Assembly: GCF_005885605.1 (NCBI RefSeq)
Contig: NZ_SZVP01000015.1
Span: forward strand, 1-64,000
Source of the DNA: Colwellia ponticola
GTDB taxonomy: Bacteria; Pseudomonadota; Gammaproteobacteria; Enterobacterales; Alteromonadaceae
Reading direction: 5' to 3'
DNA: 64,000 nt
Shown: positions 1 through 9,818 of the stretch, one piece after another
How positions within the stretch are numbered: position 1 is the first letter of the stretch
Layout of the letters: each line of letters begins with the position of its first letter
Translations under genes and position numbers: made by a program
Notes under the pieces: generated by a model
The model's database searches: none
What the model was told of the DNA's origin: nothing
What the model saw: the letters and a program-made list of their open reading frames with translations, nothing else

Positions 1-831
1 ACGCTCTGAGTCGCCACCAAAGGTACTTAAATCATAGGTATGAACCGCAACCCCACCTTTAGATATCTCAAGTGTAGATGAGCTACTTGAGTCAATACCC
101 GCAATGGTTGTATTTAAACTTGCTTCAGCAACAACACCTGTGGCTTCAGCGTTAACAGTGTCAGCAATAGTAGCAGCGCCATCACCAGCGCCAACACTAA
201 CATTCTTACCATTAATGTTTAACGTATCTGCTGTTGTGTTCATATTGGCTGCTAAGGCTATTGTTTGAACATCACCGATGCCGGTTGATGCTGCAGTACC
301 AGGACCTTTTATTTCATTAACACCTATTTTATTAGCAGACATATTACCTAAAGAAACATTAATAGTTTCATTAGCATTCGCACCTACTTGGAATTGCTTA
401 GTACCAAAAGTACCGTCAAGTAAACTGGTCGCACCAAACTTTGTTGTTTCTGCAATACGGGTCAATTCTTGTTGTAGTGCGCCCACTTCTTTTTGTAGCG
501 CTGCTCTGTCTTCAGCGCCGTTTGAGCCGTTAGCTGATTGTAATGCTAAATCACGCATACGCTGTAATATAGCTGATGATTCTTGCATCGCGCCTTCAGC
601 GGTTTGCGCCATTGAAATACCATCGTTTGCATTTCGCTGTGCTACACCTAACCCATTTACCTGTGAGGTTAAGCGGTTAGCAATTTGCATACCCGCGGCA
701 TCATCTTTAGCGCTGTTAATACGCATACCTGATGATAAACGTTGCATTGACGTTGCTAAACCTTCACCTGATTTATTTAGATTACGCTGTGCATTTAATG
801 ATGCTGTGTTTGTTACAACTGATAAAGCCAT
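1..831 (-). CDS. flagellin, C-terminus cut off by the window edge
   Basis: Structural subunit of the flagellar filament, exported by the flagellar type III system. The reading frame begins with ATG at 831 and runs open to base 1, so 277 codons are present and the C-terminal D0 helix is missing. The N-terminus ([20 protein letters not shown], then a [18 protein letters not shown] stretch) is the conserved D0/D1 export and polymerisation region. A good Shine-Dalgarno (AGGAG) lies about 8 nt upstream of the ATG. It lies downstream of flgL on the same strand, but a 217-nt gap and a sigma-54-like site at 990-1006 suggest its own promoter, as for the major polar flagellin of Vibrio. Bacteria of this type often carry several flagellins, so no number is assigned. 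Confidence 0.95.
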   Translation of the reverse strand, partial: MALSVVTNTASLNAQRNLNKSGEGLATSMQRLSSGMRINSAKDDAAGMQIANRLTSQVNGLGVAQRNANDGISMAQTAEGAMQESSAILQRMRDLALQSANGSNGAEDRAALQKEVGALQQELTRIAETTKFGATSLLDGTFGTKQFQVGANANETINVSLGNMSANKIGVNEIKGPGTAASTGIGDVQTIALAANMNTTADTLNINGKNVSVGAGDGAATIADTVNAEATGVVAEASLNTTIAGIDSSSSSTLEISKGGVAVHTYDLSTFGGDSER

Positions 832-989
832 AATAATAACTCCTAATTCTTACATTTACTTGTGTTATTAGAAGCTTATAAATTAAGCCTCTTCTCTAAA
901 AACATAATGATTACTTTCGTGTTTTACTTTGTTTTCTCGCTTAGCAATACAGTCAACAATCAGTTATTTATGTTACTGACCATATATAA

Positions 990-1006
990 AGCATAAACAA
1001 TGCCAA
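990..1006 (-). promoter_or_regulatory. sigma-54-like (-24/-12) promoter of the flagellin gene
   Basis: Read on the minus strand the site is TTGGCATTGTTTATGCT, with the invariant GG-N10-GC spacing and an intact TTGGCA -24 box. The -12 box is ATGC rather than TTGC. It lies about 160 nt upstream of the flagellin start codon, leaving a fairly long leader. Polar flagellin genes in Vibrio can be sigma-54/FlrC dependent; assignment here rests only on the motif and position. Confidence 0.5.
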
Positions 1007-1047
1007 TTTATTTTTTGACACTAAATTCAATGAAAATTACCTATACC

Positions 1048-2280
1048 TTAAATATAATTAAACAGTGTCAACCCTTGCACTTTGCTAAAGGCCTGCTGTG
1101 AAGCTTGTAAAGCAATTTTAGTCTGCTCGAATTCTGATATAGCTTTGGCAAAATCTAAATCTTCAATTTTACCGCGGTTTGTTGTCGTCGCTAGCTCAGT
1201 ATCTAAATGCCTGTTTTTTTGGTTATCTAGTGCTTGTAAGCGAACACCAGCGTCAACCCGTCTAGACGTAACGTGACTCATAGCTGAATTAAGCTGAGTA
1301 AGAATGCTATTATAATCAACCTGCTGCTGCTCCCTCCCCTCTGATAGTGTCCCTTGCTCCATCCATTTAATGGCATTATTTACAGTTTCAAAAATACTAA
1401 TGTCTTCTTGTTCACTCATTTCAAAGCTTTCACCCGGCAAAGGGTTGCCGCTTAAGGTGACATCAATACCCTCAAAGGAAACAGTTTGCCCTGCTGCATA
1501 AGGTGCAGGCACAGCGGGCGGCACTGGAAAAACAACACCACTGGTACCCGTTACCGTTAAATTGCCATCAGGGGTATCAAAATCAAAGGTGTAATTGTGT
1601 GGTAATGGGCTAGTGTTATATGCGCCGCGGTCAACCACATTAGCGCTTTCAAGTGCAACGCCTGAGGTATTAGTGTTAGGCGCAGCTGGGTAACTTGCCT
1701 TAAAGTTACCAATGGCATTGCTCACATTAAGAAAGGCAGCATCACCTGTTTGATTAAGCGCGATATCAATATTTTTTGACACTTGTATGTTGTTGACGCC
1801 ATCATCACCGCTATAAACCACAGTACCGTCAGATTGTTGACTAAAAGGTTTTACCGTCGTTTGATAACCAGAGAAGATATAATCGCCATTTTCATTTTTG
1901 GTATTACCGATATTAAGTAGTTGGTCAAAGTTATTACGTACTTGATCAGCTAACACCTGTAGATCTTCACTCGACATACGGCCGTTATTTGCCAAAAGCA
2001 TATCTTGTTTGATTTGGTCCAAAATCACTTCTGCATCAGCAAAAACAACCTCTTGTAAATTATTGTGACTTTCAGCGCGGTCAATGTTGCGCTTATATTG
2101 GTCAATATTAGCTAAGTCATTTTTATAACCCGCTAACGTGCCAAAAGAGACCGCATCATCTTTGGCGGTAAGTACTCGTTTACCACTGGTTAAATAAGCC
2201 ATACGTTCATTAACATCGGAGGTTTTTTGACTCATTTGTTGAGAACTTTGTAAATAAAATTGAGCTGTAGAAACGCGCAT
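1048..2280 (-). CDS. flgL: flagellar hook-filament junction protein FlgL
   Basis: Hook-associated protein 3, which sits between FlgK and the filament. The 410-residue protein has a flagellin-like N-terminal helix (MRVSTAQFYLQSSQQMSQKT, then an AYLTSGKRVLTAKDD stretch) and a matching C-terminal helix (FEQTKIALQASQQAFSKVQG) that pack together as in flagellin. The middle (about residues 160-300) is variable and rich in Gly/Pro/Thr. It is longer than the enteric protein, as is common in marine gammaproteobacteria. It follows flgK with a 10-nt gap and must be cotranscribed with it. Confidence 0.95.
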   Translation of the reverse strand: MRVSTAQFYLQSSQQMSQKTSDVNERMAYLTSGKRVLTAKDDAVSFGTLAGYKNDLANIDQYKRNIDRAESHNNLQEVVFADAEVILDQIKQDMLLANNGRMSSEDLQVLADQVRNNFDQLLNIGNTKNENGDYIFSGYQTTVKPFSQQSDGTVVYSGDDGVNNIQVSKNIDIALNQTGDAAFLNVSNAIGNFKASYPAAPNTNTSGVALESANVVDRGAYNTSPLPHNYTFDFDTPDGNLTVTGTSGVVFPVPPAVPAPYAAGQTVSFEGIDVTLSGNPLPGESFEMSEQEDISIFETVNNAIKWMEQGTLSEGREQQQVDYNSILTQLNSAMSHVTSRRVDAGVRLQALDNQKNRHLDTELATTTNRGKIEDLDFAKAISEFEQTKIALQASQQAFSKVQGLTLFNYI

Positions 2281-2290
2281 AGAAAACTCC

Positions 2291-4288
2291 CTATCTTACC
2301 GCTGCTAAAATAGTGTCAAATAACGTATTGGCGGTAGAAATAATTTGTGACGCCGCTTGATAGGCTTGTTGGTATTTCAATAAATTAGCCGCTTCTTCAT
2401 CAAGGTTTACCCCTGATGTCGCTTGATTACGGTTGTATGCCTGGGTAAACAGTGCTTGAGCCGTTTCTGCGCTTACCTCAGCATTACTGGCTTTTGAGCC
2501 AACCACTGAAGTAGAGGTCGCTAAACTTTTACTAAACGTTTCGCTGCCACCATTGGTAACACCTTGATCTTGTGTTTTGGCCATCGCATGGGCATTACTG
2601 CTATTACCAACACCGAAGGCATCACTAATGGTAAATTTTTCTCGTGCGTTAGCACCAGAGCCAGCAAGGTCTCCACTGATTTTAATTTGAAAGTCAGGTG
2701 AGCCTGCTGGAATATCAATATCAACACTACCACCCGATGGATAGACACCATCAGCAATAGTGGGTGCAGGAGGTGGCGTTGAGGTGTTATAAACCCGATA
2801 ACTAAAAACGCCAGCCGAGCTTTCATAGACATCCACGGTAATATCATGGGCTTTGGCGGCAACGGGGTCGTTAACCGCTGTGATTTCTACCGTACCTTCA
2901 CTGACGTTATTGGTAGAAGGTGTAACCGCATTAGCACCACTTGCCGCAATGGCATTACCATTGGACAAGGTTGTTTTCATTAGCGCGGCACTATTGTTAG
3001 TAGGTACAATAGTAAATTTATCCCCGGCAGCAGGTACACCGGTTTCTACAAAGGTAAAGCCATGTGCTGTGGTATGCGTACCCGGTGGCGCGGTTGCTGG
3101 TGTACTGGTACCTGGAGCACCTAAGTTTTCAGTGCCACCAGTAGCTAGGTTGTATAAAGTAAAGTCGGTACCATCAAACCGTATTTCAAAGTCATCCGTA
3201 GGTAAAGCTGACACGTCATCTATAACAATTTTTCCTTGTGTACTACCAGTATTACTTGAATGCCCTTGTACTCTACCCTGCTGTAATTCTGTCGCGTTAA
3301 TATCAGTAAATATATTCGCGCCTTGTAAAGCATTTAAATCTAAACCGCTTGCTTGGCTATCATTTAAGGTTGACGAGATTGCCATGGCCAAACGATCAAT
3401 TTCTTTACGAGTTTGATTTAAGTGTTGGTCTCTAAATTCAAAACTTGCCGATAAGGCGCCGCCTAGTTTAGCGCCATTTAAAAGCACTGAACTTTTGCCG
3501 CTTACTAAGCTTAATTGTATTTTTTTAGGGTCAGGGTCACCAGCATTAACTTGTACCGTTAACGGCGTAATACCTGCCACTAATGTGGTGCCTTGACCAA
3601 TCATTACGGTCATCACGCCGTTATCATCTTCTACGGTAGAAACGTTAGTATATTCGCCTAACTCACTAATAAGCTGATCACGTTTATCAAGTAAATCGTT
3701 AGGTTGACCAGCGGTATTAGTCCCTTGAGAATGTAAAATATTATCGTTTATTTTAGCTATTTCATGGGATATCTCAGAAATTTTATCCGCGACTTGTGAT
3801 ATTTCGCCATTAACAGCATCAGTCATTTTGTCAAAATTTTGCGTTAACTCATTAAAGTTATTACTGAGTACATTAGCTTGATTAAGCACTATGCTACGTA
3901 AACCAGAATCGTTAGGATTATCTGCTACACCGTTCATTGCTTGATAAAATTTATCAATAGAACCTACTAAGGCATTCCCAGAACTCGACATAATTTGATC
4001 TAATTGCGCTAAACTTGCTTTTAGAAAATTCGCATTACCTAAGTTACTTTGATTAAGTAACTGCTCTTTATAGGAAAATTTATCGTAAAGTCGAGTAATA
4101 TCTTGAATATAGGTGCCGGTACCAATGAAGTTATTACCATTATTAAAACCTAAGGTCGTATTTTGCTCCGCACGTTGGCGGTTATAACCTTCAGTATTAA
4201 CGTTGGCAATATTATGACCCGTTGTTGCCAACTGTTGCTGAGCAGCTAATAAACCACTGACACCTGTTTGGTATAAACCTATCGACAT
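2291..4288 (-). CDS. flgK: flagellar hook-filament junction protein FlgK
   Basis: Hook-associated protein 1, the first adaptor on the tip of the hook. The 665-residue protein starts with the flagellar rod/hook N-terminal motif (LYQTGVSGLLAAQQQLATTG followed by HNIANVNTEGYNRQ) and ends with the FlgK C-terminal helix (DEEAANLLKYQQAYQAASQI). The middle (about 330-580) is a long Thr/Ser/Pro/Gly-rich insertion, as expected for solvent-exposed domains. SD AGGAG lies 8 nt upstream of the ATG. The 154-nt gap to flgJ contains an 11-bp hairpin (4375-4408) but no recognisable flagellar promoter. Confidence 0.95.
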   Translation of the reverse strand: MSIGLYQTGVSGLLAAQQQLATTGHNIANVNTEGYNRQRAEQNTTLGFNNGNNFIGTGTYIQDITRLYDKFSYKEQLLNQSNLGNANFLKASLAQLDQIMSSSGNALVGSIDKFYQAMNGVADNPNDSGLRSIVLNQANVLSNNFNELTQNFDKMTDAVNGEISQVADKISEISHEIAKINDNILHSQGTNTAGQPNDLLDKRDQLISELGEYTNVSTVEDDNGVMTVMIGQGTTLVAGITPLTVQVNAGDPDPKKIQLSLVSGKSSVLLNGAKLGGALSASFEFRDQHLNQTRKEIDRLAMAISSTLNDSQASGLDLNALQGANIFTDINATELQQGRVQGHSSNTGSTQGKIVIDDVSALPTDDFEIRFDGTDFTLYNLATGGTENLGAPGTSTPATAPPGTHTTAHGFTFVETGVPAAGDKFTIVPTNNSAALMKTTLSNGNAIAASGANAVTPSTNNVSEGTVEITAVNDPVAAKAHDITVDVYESSAGVFSYRVYNTSTPPPAPTIADGVYPSGGSVDIDIPAGSPDFQIKISGDLAGSGANAREKFTISDAFGVGNSSNAHAMAKTQDQGVTNGGSETFSKSLATSTSVVGSKASNAEVSAETAQALFTQAYNRNQATSGVNLDEEAANLLKYQQAYQAASQIISTANTLFDTILAAVR

Positions 4289-4374
4289 AATATTAACTCC
4301 TACAACCGAACATACGAATAAGCACTTGCACGTAAGTCATTGCTATATTTACTCTAATTTTTTTGATGAAGGTC

Positions 4375-4408
4375 TATAACTTAAAAACGTTTATCACTTT
4401 AAGTTATA
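4375..4408. other. 11-bp hairpin between flgJ and flgK
   Basis: Arms 4375-4385 (TATAACTTAAA) and 4398-4408 are perfect inverted repeats with a 12-nt loop. No T-run follows in the direction of transcription, so it is not a classical terminator. It may be a processing site or weak attenuator separating flgJ from flgKL. Confidence 0.4.
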
Positions 4409-4442
4409 AGCTTTCCCTAATGTATTGGATTGATTTTCTTAA

Positions 4443-5600
4443 CTATTTAGCTAGAAGGTTAGTCACTGTTTTCAAGGTGCCTAAAATTTTATCGGCATAC
4501 TGAGGATCAGTTGCATAACCTGCTTTCTGTAAACCTTGCAGGAAGTGTTCCACATTGCCTGAGCTTTGCAATGCTTCTTGGTAGCGTTCGCTAGTTGAAA
4601 GGAAGTTTATGTAATCATCAACGCTATCGCTTAATGATTGATAGGTTCTAAAAGGCTCTGATTTTTTAACCATGGCACCTTGCTCAAACTCTAAAGTATC
4701 TTTAGTTACTTTATCTCCAGCCCAACGAGAGTCAGCTTTTATATTAAATAAGTTATTAGAACTGTCGCCATTTTGACCTTTAATGATTTTTTGTCCCCAA
4801 CCTGTTTCTAGAGCGGCTTGAGCAATAACCACTTCAAAAGGTACACCTAATTGTTGCTGTACTTTTTGTGCTGGTGCAACTAAAGCGCTAACAAAATCTT
4901 TCGGTTGTTCAAATATTGGCGCTCCTGAAGGTGCTGAAATGTTGACGCTTTCTAATGGAGTATTCTTTTTAATTGTTTTTTTATCTAACTCACTCAAAGT
5001 AAACTGACTTGCTGTATTACTGATTGAGTTATTGGGAATGCTTTGAGACTGGTAACTACCTGAAAAAGGCACATCGATATCAGAGTTAATGTTATTGCTA
5101 TCGCTAAGCATTTTTTCCACTAAAGAGTTATGTTGTTTGTCTTTACTTGCCTGACTACTTGTAGTGTTTTGTGTGGTGGTATTCTCAAGCGTGTTAACAT
5201 GGCTTGTTGGCGTCAAATTACCATCATTGCGCAATATTGAACTAGGTTTGAACGTGCCATCATCGCCACCGAGTTGTCTAACAATTAAATCAGTTAAGCC
5301 AAGCGAGCCATTAGAAGAAAGTTCTACGGCCATTTGCTGATCATGCATATCTCGATAAAATTTGCTTGATTGAGAATTAAATGGGCTGTCTGATTCGAGA
5401 ACTTCTTGGGCTTTACGCATACTGGACAAGAGCATTTTCATAAAAATGGCTTCAAACTGTTGAGCCGCTTCTTGTAACGCTTCTTTTTTAGCCTCGCCAT
5501 CTCCTGCACGCGATTGCTGACGAATATCATTTAGACCATTAAGATCAAGAGCATTACGCGCTTGATCAAAATTTTGTTTAAGGCTTGCATTGATATCCAT
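4443..5600 (-). CDS. flgJ: flagellar rod cap / peptidoglycan hydrolase FlgJ
   Basis: Bifunctional periplasmic protein that caps the growing rod and cuts peptidoglycan so the rod can pass. Residues about 35-100 are the rod-binding domain (QEAAQQFEAIFMKMLLSSMR). A Ser/Thr/Asn-rich linker occupies about 115-225. Residues about 230-385 form a glucosaminidase-type hydrolase domain with the catalytic-glutamate motif AQAALETGWGQ and the NNLFNIKAD motif. Length 385 exceeds the enteric protein (about 313) because of the linker. A 360-nt gap separates it from flgI upstream, so it may have its own promoter. Confidence 0.95.
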   Translation of the reverse strand: MDINASLKQNFDQARNALDLNGLNDIRQQSRAGDGEAKKEALQEAAQQFEAIFMKMLLSSMRKAQEVLESDSPFNSQSSKFYRDMHDQQMAVELSSNGSLGLTDLIVRQLGGDDGTFKPSSILRNDGNLTPTSHVNTLENTTTQNTTSSQASKDKQHNSLVEKMLSDSNNINSDIDVPFSGSYQSQSIPNNSISNTASQFTLSELDKKTIKKNTPLESVNISAPSGAPIFEQPKDFVSALVAPAQKVQQQLGVPFEVVIAQAALETGWGQKIIKGQNGDSSNNLFNIKADSRWAGDKVTKDTLEFEQGAMVKKSEPFRTYQSLSDSVDDYINFLSTSERYQEALQSSGNVEHFLQGLQKAGYATDPQYADKILGTLKTVTNLLAK

Positions 5601-5960
5601 AATTTTATTTACCTAATAATATAACTAAATATCTTTATACAAGTATCATGCCTACATTATTAATTTAGGATTTTGCGTGACTATGTTCTTCGAAGTATCT
5701 ATTGAAAACCTATTAAATTTTGAAACTGGCCCCCTGATTAAGACACCACAGGATGACATCCTTAAAGTCTGTGCATAAACACACAAAACATTGATTTGAA
5801 CTTTTGAACAATTAACAGTTATCAGTTATCAGTTCACTTATTAGCATGTTAGCTTTAAGCTGTATGGTTCAAGTTAAAGAAAAATCACAGAGCTGAGACA
5901 TGTCAGTAACTACTTTTAACGCCCAAATTGAGCCCTACAGCGACAAGATAAGCCGTTAAA
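5601..5960. other. 360-bp non-coding gap between flgI and flgJ
   Basis: No ORF of note on either strand. It holds a perfect 11-bp palindrome (GGATGACATCC, 5751-5761) and a short tandem AGTTATC repeat near 5817-5834. I found no sigma-54 GG-N10-GC or sigma-28 site on the minus strand. Such a gap is unusual inside a flgI-flgJ pair, which is normally tightly spaced. Confidence 0.5.
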
Positions 5961-7052
5961 TTAGATGATGACTAATTCGCCTCGTATCGCTCCGGCTTGA
6001 TCTAAAGCTTCTAAAATAGCCATCACATCACCAGGACCTGCACCTACTTCATTGATTGCACGCACCAATGTTTCAAGTGTTACCCCTGGCTTGAAAACAA
6101 ACATACGAGCATCGGCATTACTAACATTAACCGCTGATTGATTAGTCACCACTGTTTCACCTTCAGCAAAAGCATTGGGCTGTGACACATCTTGCATTTC
6201 GTTAATGGTTACTGTGATACCACCATGGGTAATAGCAGCAGCAAGCAATGTAACTTCAGAGCCAATAACAATAGTCCCCGTGCGAGAGTTAACAATAATT
6301 TTTGCCGCTGGAGTAGCTGGTTCAAATTCAAGATTTTCAAGTACCGATAAAAAACTGACCCGATCGCTGATATCACGCGGCGCACTTACTCTAACGGATG
6401 TTGCATCAATCGCTTGTGCGGAGCCAGCAATTAAATCGTTAATAGTATCAGACAAACGTTTAGCGGTTGTAAAGTCAGAGTTGCGTAGATTAAAAGTGAT
6501 GTAGTCACCGGTAGCAAAAGGTGATTTAACTTCGCGTTCAACAATACCGCCATTAGCAATACGCCCTACGGTTGGAATGTTCACTAACACTTGCGAGCCA
6601 TCTAAACCTTGCGCGCCTAAACCACTAACCACTAATGACCCCTGGGCTACAGCATAAGCATTGCCGTCAAGGCCCATTAATATCGTTTGTACTAACGTGC
6701 CACCACGTAAGCTTTGTGCACTGCCCATACTAGAAACAGTTACATCAATGGTTTGCCCTGCCTTGGTAAATGCGCCTAACTCGGCATGTACGGCTACCGC
6801 AGCAACATTCTTTATTTTAGGTTTTAAATTCTCAGGCATAGTAATACCAAAGTTACTTAACATCGTTTTAAAACTTTGCTCGGTAAACGGGCTTTGTTCA
6901 CCAGTACCGGGTAAACCTACCACTAAGCCATAACCTATTAATTGGTTTGAGCGCACACCAGCAACGTCAGCTAAATCTTTAATCCGCTGAGCCTTTACTG
7001 ACCATGACGTCAGTAAAGAGAAGAGAATAAACAGTGCAATTACAGCTTTCAT
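5961..7052 (-). CDS. flgI: flagellar P-ring protein FlgI
   Basis: Periplasmic subunit of the P ring that surrounds the rod in the peptidoglycan layer. The 363-residue protein begins with a Sec signal peptide ([22 protein letters not shown], cleavage after KA) and then the family motif [31 protein letters not shown] and the C-terminal [20 protein letters not shown] are strongly conserved FlgI signatures. Length matches the family. It follows flgH by 94 nt on the same strand. Confidence 0.97.
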   Translation of the reverse strand: MKAVIALFILFSLLTSWSVKAQRIKDLADVAGVRSNQLIGYGLVVGLPGTGEQSPFTEQSFKTMLSNFGITMPENLKPKIKNVAAVAVHAELGAFTKAGQTIDVTVSSMGSAQSLRGGTLVQTILMGLDGNAYAVAQGSLVVSGLGAQGLDGSQVLVNIPTVGRIANGGIVEREVKSPFATGDYITFNLRNSDFTTAKRLSDTINDLIAGSAQAIDATSVRVSAPRDISDRVSFLSVLENLEFEPATPAAKIIVNSRTGTIVIGSEVTLLAAAITHGGITVTINEMQDVSQPNAFAEGETVVTNQSAVNVSNADARMFVFKPGVTLETLVRAINEVGAGPGDVMAILEALDQAGAIRGELVII

Positions 7053-7146
7053 ATTTTTTACCTTAAAATATTTATCTAAAAAAACTAAGTTGACCCTTGT
7101 TATGACCAGTTTAATTAATCATTCAAGTGAGTCGCCCAAGCTATTT

Positions 7147-7842
7147 TTAAAATGGCCACCAAGAGCTATTAAAGAACTTCGCCAACCAACCTTGTTCATT
7201 GGTGTCAGCAAAACTCCCCGTACCCGCATATTGAATACGTGCATTAGCTACTTTGTTAGACATAATGGTATTATTAGAATTAATATCTTTTGAGCGAATA
7301 ACACCCGTTAAGCGGATATATTCGTCACCATTATTTAACGTTAGCCATTTTTCACCACGAATCATCAAGTTGCCATTAGGTAATACTCTTAGTACATGGA
7401 CTGAAATATTACCGCTTAAACTATTACCTTGATCCGCTTTTGAATCACCTTTAAAGTTTGAGTCTTGGCTCATACCAAACTGAAGTGACTGGCCGTTCAC
7501 GCTAATAGGAACACCACCAAAACCAGTTACGGTATCTAAGTTGGTTTCGTTTTCTTTTTTCAATTCTGTTTTAGCATTTTTCTTTGCTTGGGTTTTTTCA
7601 CTTAAGATAACGGAGATAATATCGCCAACACGATGTGCCTTAGAGTCTGAATAAATATTATTAACATAATAAGGTTTAAATAATGAACCCGAGGGTACAA
7701 TGCGCTCTTCTTCTTCCTCTGGCATTATCGGTGCAAAGTCTGGATCATTTGGCAGCGCTTTATTTAACTCAACAGTGTTACTACACGCACTCGTTACTAA
7801 AATCAGTAAACTAACGGTAACTAATTTATATAAAACTTTCAT
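7147..7842 (-). CDS. flgH: flagellar L-ring lipoprotein FlgH
   Basis: Outer-membrane lipoprotein that forms the L ring bushing. The 231-residue protein has a lipoprotein signal (MKVLYKLVTVSLLILVTSAC, acylated Cys about residue 20), then the FlgH motifs GSLFKPYYVNNIYSDSKAHR, VGDIISVILSE and LPNGNLMIRGEKWLTLNNGD. The C-terminus NEQGWLAKFFNSSWWPF is typical. A good SD (GAGGAGG) precedes the ATG. It is 55 nt downstream of flgG. Confidence 0.97.
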   Translation of the reverse strand: MKVLYKLVTVSLLILVTSACSNTVELNKALPNDPDFAPIMPEEEEERIVPSGSLFKPYYVNNIYSDSKAHRVGDIISVILSEKTQAKKNAKTELKKENETNLDTVTGFGGVPISVNGQSLQFGMSQDSNFKGDSKADQGNSLSGNISVHVLRVLPNGNLMIRGEKWLTLNNGDEYIRLTGVIRSKDINSNNTIMSNKVANARIQYAGTGSFADTNEQGWLAKFFNSSWWPF

Positions 7843-7897
7843 TACTGCCTCCTCTTGATTCTTTTTATCCGGTTAATAAACACGTTAATTGATGTGA

Positions 7898-8686
7898 CTA
7901 AAGTTGCTGATTGATATAACTAAGCATTTCATCAACCGCTGAAATTACTTTGGAGTTCATTTCATAAACACGCTGACTTTCAATTAAGTTCACTAACTCC
8001 TCGGTGGTATTGACATTCGAGGTTTCTAAAGCGCCTTGAACTATCATGCCGTACCCTTCAAGACCCGGAACACCTTCTTGTGGTGCACCACTTACCGCTG
8101 TTTCTGTATACAAATTTTGCCCTATCGGTTGTAAGCCCGTAGGGTTAACAAAGTTCATTAAGTTAATTTGACCAACAACAGCCGGTTCAGCCTGACCTTG
8201 GAGCGTTACTGACACTTCACCATCTTGTGAGACAATAATACTTAAGGCGTCTTCAGGAATAGTGACCTGTGGCTGAATCAAATAACCCGCACCTGGGGTA
8301 ACCATATTGCCTTCATCGTCCATGGTAAATTGACCATTGCGGCTGTACGCTGAACTGCCGTCTGGCATGGCAATTTCAAAAAAACCTTCCCCTTGAATCA
8401 TTAAGTCAAGGGCGTTGTCGGTAGTGATCAAATCACCTTGAGTATGAATTTTTTGTGTGGCAACCACTTTAGTCCCCGCACCTAGCATTAACCCTGATGG
8501 CGCTTCAGTATCTTGCGCGGTTCTTCCACCAGGCTGATTAATATTTTGATAAAGTAAATCTTCAAAAACAGCTCTGCTTTTTTTAAAGCCAATAGTACTG
8601 GCGTTGGCTAGGTTATTTGAAATTACCGCAATATCTTTATTTTGCGCATCTAAGCCAGTTTTACTAATCCATAATGCTGGGTTCAT
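7898..8686 (-). CDS. flgG: flagellar distal rod protein FlgG
   Basis: Forms the distal rod that crosses the periplasm. The 262-residue protein matches the usual FlgG length (about 260). The N-terminal rod/hook motif (NPALWISKTGLDAQNKDIAV followed by ISNNLANASTIGFKKSRA) and the C-terminal helix (NVNTTEELVNLIESQRVYEM) are both present, as is the GEGFFEI/YSRNGQFTMD core. It lies 87 nt downstream of flgF. Confidence 0.96.
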   Translation of the reverse strand: MNPALWISKTGLDAQNKDIAVISNNLANASTIGFKKSRAVFEDLLYQNINQPGGRTAQDTEAPSGLMLGAGTKVVATQKIHTQGDLITTDNALDLMIQGEGFFEIAMPDGSSAYSRNGQFTMDDEGNMVTPGAGYLIQPQVTIPEDALSIIVSQDGEVSVTLQGQAEPAVVGQINLMNFVNPTGLQPIGQNLYTETAVSGAPQEGVPGLEGYGMIVQGALETSNVNTTEELVNLIESQRVYEMNSKVISAVDEMLSYINQQL

Positions 8687-8773
8687 ATATCACCTCTGAT
8701 TGAGTGGTCGCTATTGGCTCAAGAAGCCAAATAACACCTAAAAATTTATACTATTTAAAAAGCATACTAATAG

Positions 8774-9517
8774 CTAAAAAGCACGAAGCAGTGAAGAAGC
8801 ACTTGAATCAATTTCTTCCGCGGTTTTCATCATTTTGAGTTGCATTTCAAACTGGCGCTGCAAAGCAATCATTTCGGTCATTTCATTAATAGGATTCACA
8901 TTACTCGACTCGAGCGCCCCACCAAGAACATTGACATTAATATCGGCAAGTAATTGCCCACCATTTTTGGCTCGAAATAAGCCATCATTACCCTTTTCTA
9001 CTAAGCGTGTGTCGGGGTTAACCATTTTAATGCGAGCCACTTCTTCTTGGACACTACTTGGCGCACCTTCAGGCTGTACCATAATGGTACCATCACGACT
9101 AATTTGAATATTATTAACCGGTAGCGGTAAAGTAATAGGACCATTTTCACCGATGACTAGCTCACCATCATTAGTTTCTAGCGCACCCGTTTCAGTTAAA
9201 CGAAAGTGCCCACCGCGTGTGTACGCCTCTTGACCATCTTCAGCTTGTACCGCAAAGAAACCATCGCCTTCAACCGCAACATCTAATGAACGACCAGTAT
9301 GAAGTAAAGCGCCTGAGTCAAAATTTTGGCTAGCTCGCTCTGTCATTGAAAAAACACGTGACGGCATACCTTCACCATAAGCTTGCATACTTCGTGCTTG
9401 CGCTAAATCTGCTTTAAAGCCTGTCGTTTTAGCATTCGCCAGATTATTGGCATTAATTGATAAGGCTTGCATGTTCTGTTTGGCGCCACTCATGGCGATA
9501 TAAAGCAACTTATCCAT
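8774..9517 (-). CDS. flgF: flagellar proximal rod protein FlgF
   Basis: Proximal rod subunit. The 247-residue protein carries the rod N-terminal motif (MSGAKQNMQALSINANNLAN then AKTTGFKAD), the VEGDGFFAVQ core and the rod C-terminal helix (VNPINEMTEMIALQRQFEMQ). Rod proteins resemble each other; order before flgG and size identify FlgF. A near-perfect sigma-54 promoter at 9557-9573 and a terminator for flgE just upstream make flgF the first gene of a flgFGHI transcription unit. Confidence 0.95.
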   Translation of the reverse strand: MDKLLYIAMSGAKQNMQALSINANNLANAKTTGFKADLAQARSMQAYGEGMPSRVFSMTERASQNFDSGALLHTGRSLDVAVEGDGFFAVQAEDGQEAYTRGGHFRLTETGALETNDGELVIGENGPITLPLPVNNIQISRDGTIMVQPEGAPSSVQEEVARIKMVNPDTRLVEKGNDGLFRAKNGGQLLADINVNVLGGALESSNVNPINEMTEMIALQRQFEMQLKMMKTAEEIDSSASSLLRAF

Positions 9518-9556
9518 AATGATTCTTCCAAAAATAAAAAGTATATACTGGATAAA

Positions 9557-9573
9557 TGCAAATACAGTGCCAG
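9557..9573 (-). promoter_or_regulatory. sigma-54 promoter of flgF(GHI)
   Basis: Minus-strand sequence CTGGCACTGTATTTGCA fits the -24/-12 consensus (TGGCAC-N5-TTGCA, GG-N10-GC) almost perfectly. The -12 GC lies about 41 nt upstream of the flgF start codon. It lies just downstream of the intrinsic terminator that follows flgE, so the terminator and promoter together split the rod/hook genes into two transcripts. Confidence 0.75.
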
Positions 9574-9714
9574 CTATTTAACAAGTATTTTCAACAGACT
9601 ATTTTGTACTGATATGGGATGACATTGGCTATGTATGGGGATTGAACGAAGAGGCTTATCGATGTTACTTACCGATAAATAAGGTTTGATGGAAAAATCA
9701 TATATAGCGATTAC

Positions 9715-9753
9715 AATAAAAAAGCTGCTAATTAAGTCTTTAATTAGCAGCTT
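9715..9753 (-). terminator. intrinsic terminator after flgE
   Basis: A perfect 14-bp stem (arms 9722-9735 and 9740-9753, core AAGCTGCTAATTAA) with a 4-nt loop is followed on the minus strand by a run of T residues (complement of the A-run at about 9718-9723). It lies about 65 nt past the flgE stop codon. Confidence 0.85.
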
Positions 9754-9818
9754 ATATTTAGTGTAACCCAACAGGTTATACTAAGTTTCATTGTTTTACT
9801 TTTTCGTTAGCTGATTAA

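Noticed and set aside
278..871. 197-codon open frame on the plus strand
   Set aside because: Antisense to the flagellin gene; composition follows the codon pattern of the opposite strand and no start signal or motif is present.
2853..3416. 187-codon open frame on the plus strand
   Set aside because: Lies wholly antisense inside flgK; a shadow frame.
7090..7293. 67-codon ORF on the plus strand
   Set aside because: Mostly antisense to the flgH 3' end; no supporting signal.
9574..9771. 65-codon ORF on the minus strand between flgE and flgF
   Set aside because: Overlaps the flgE terminator and abuts the sigma-54 promoter of flgF; no SD, no motif.
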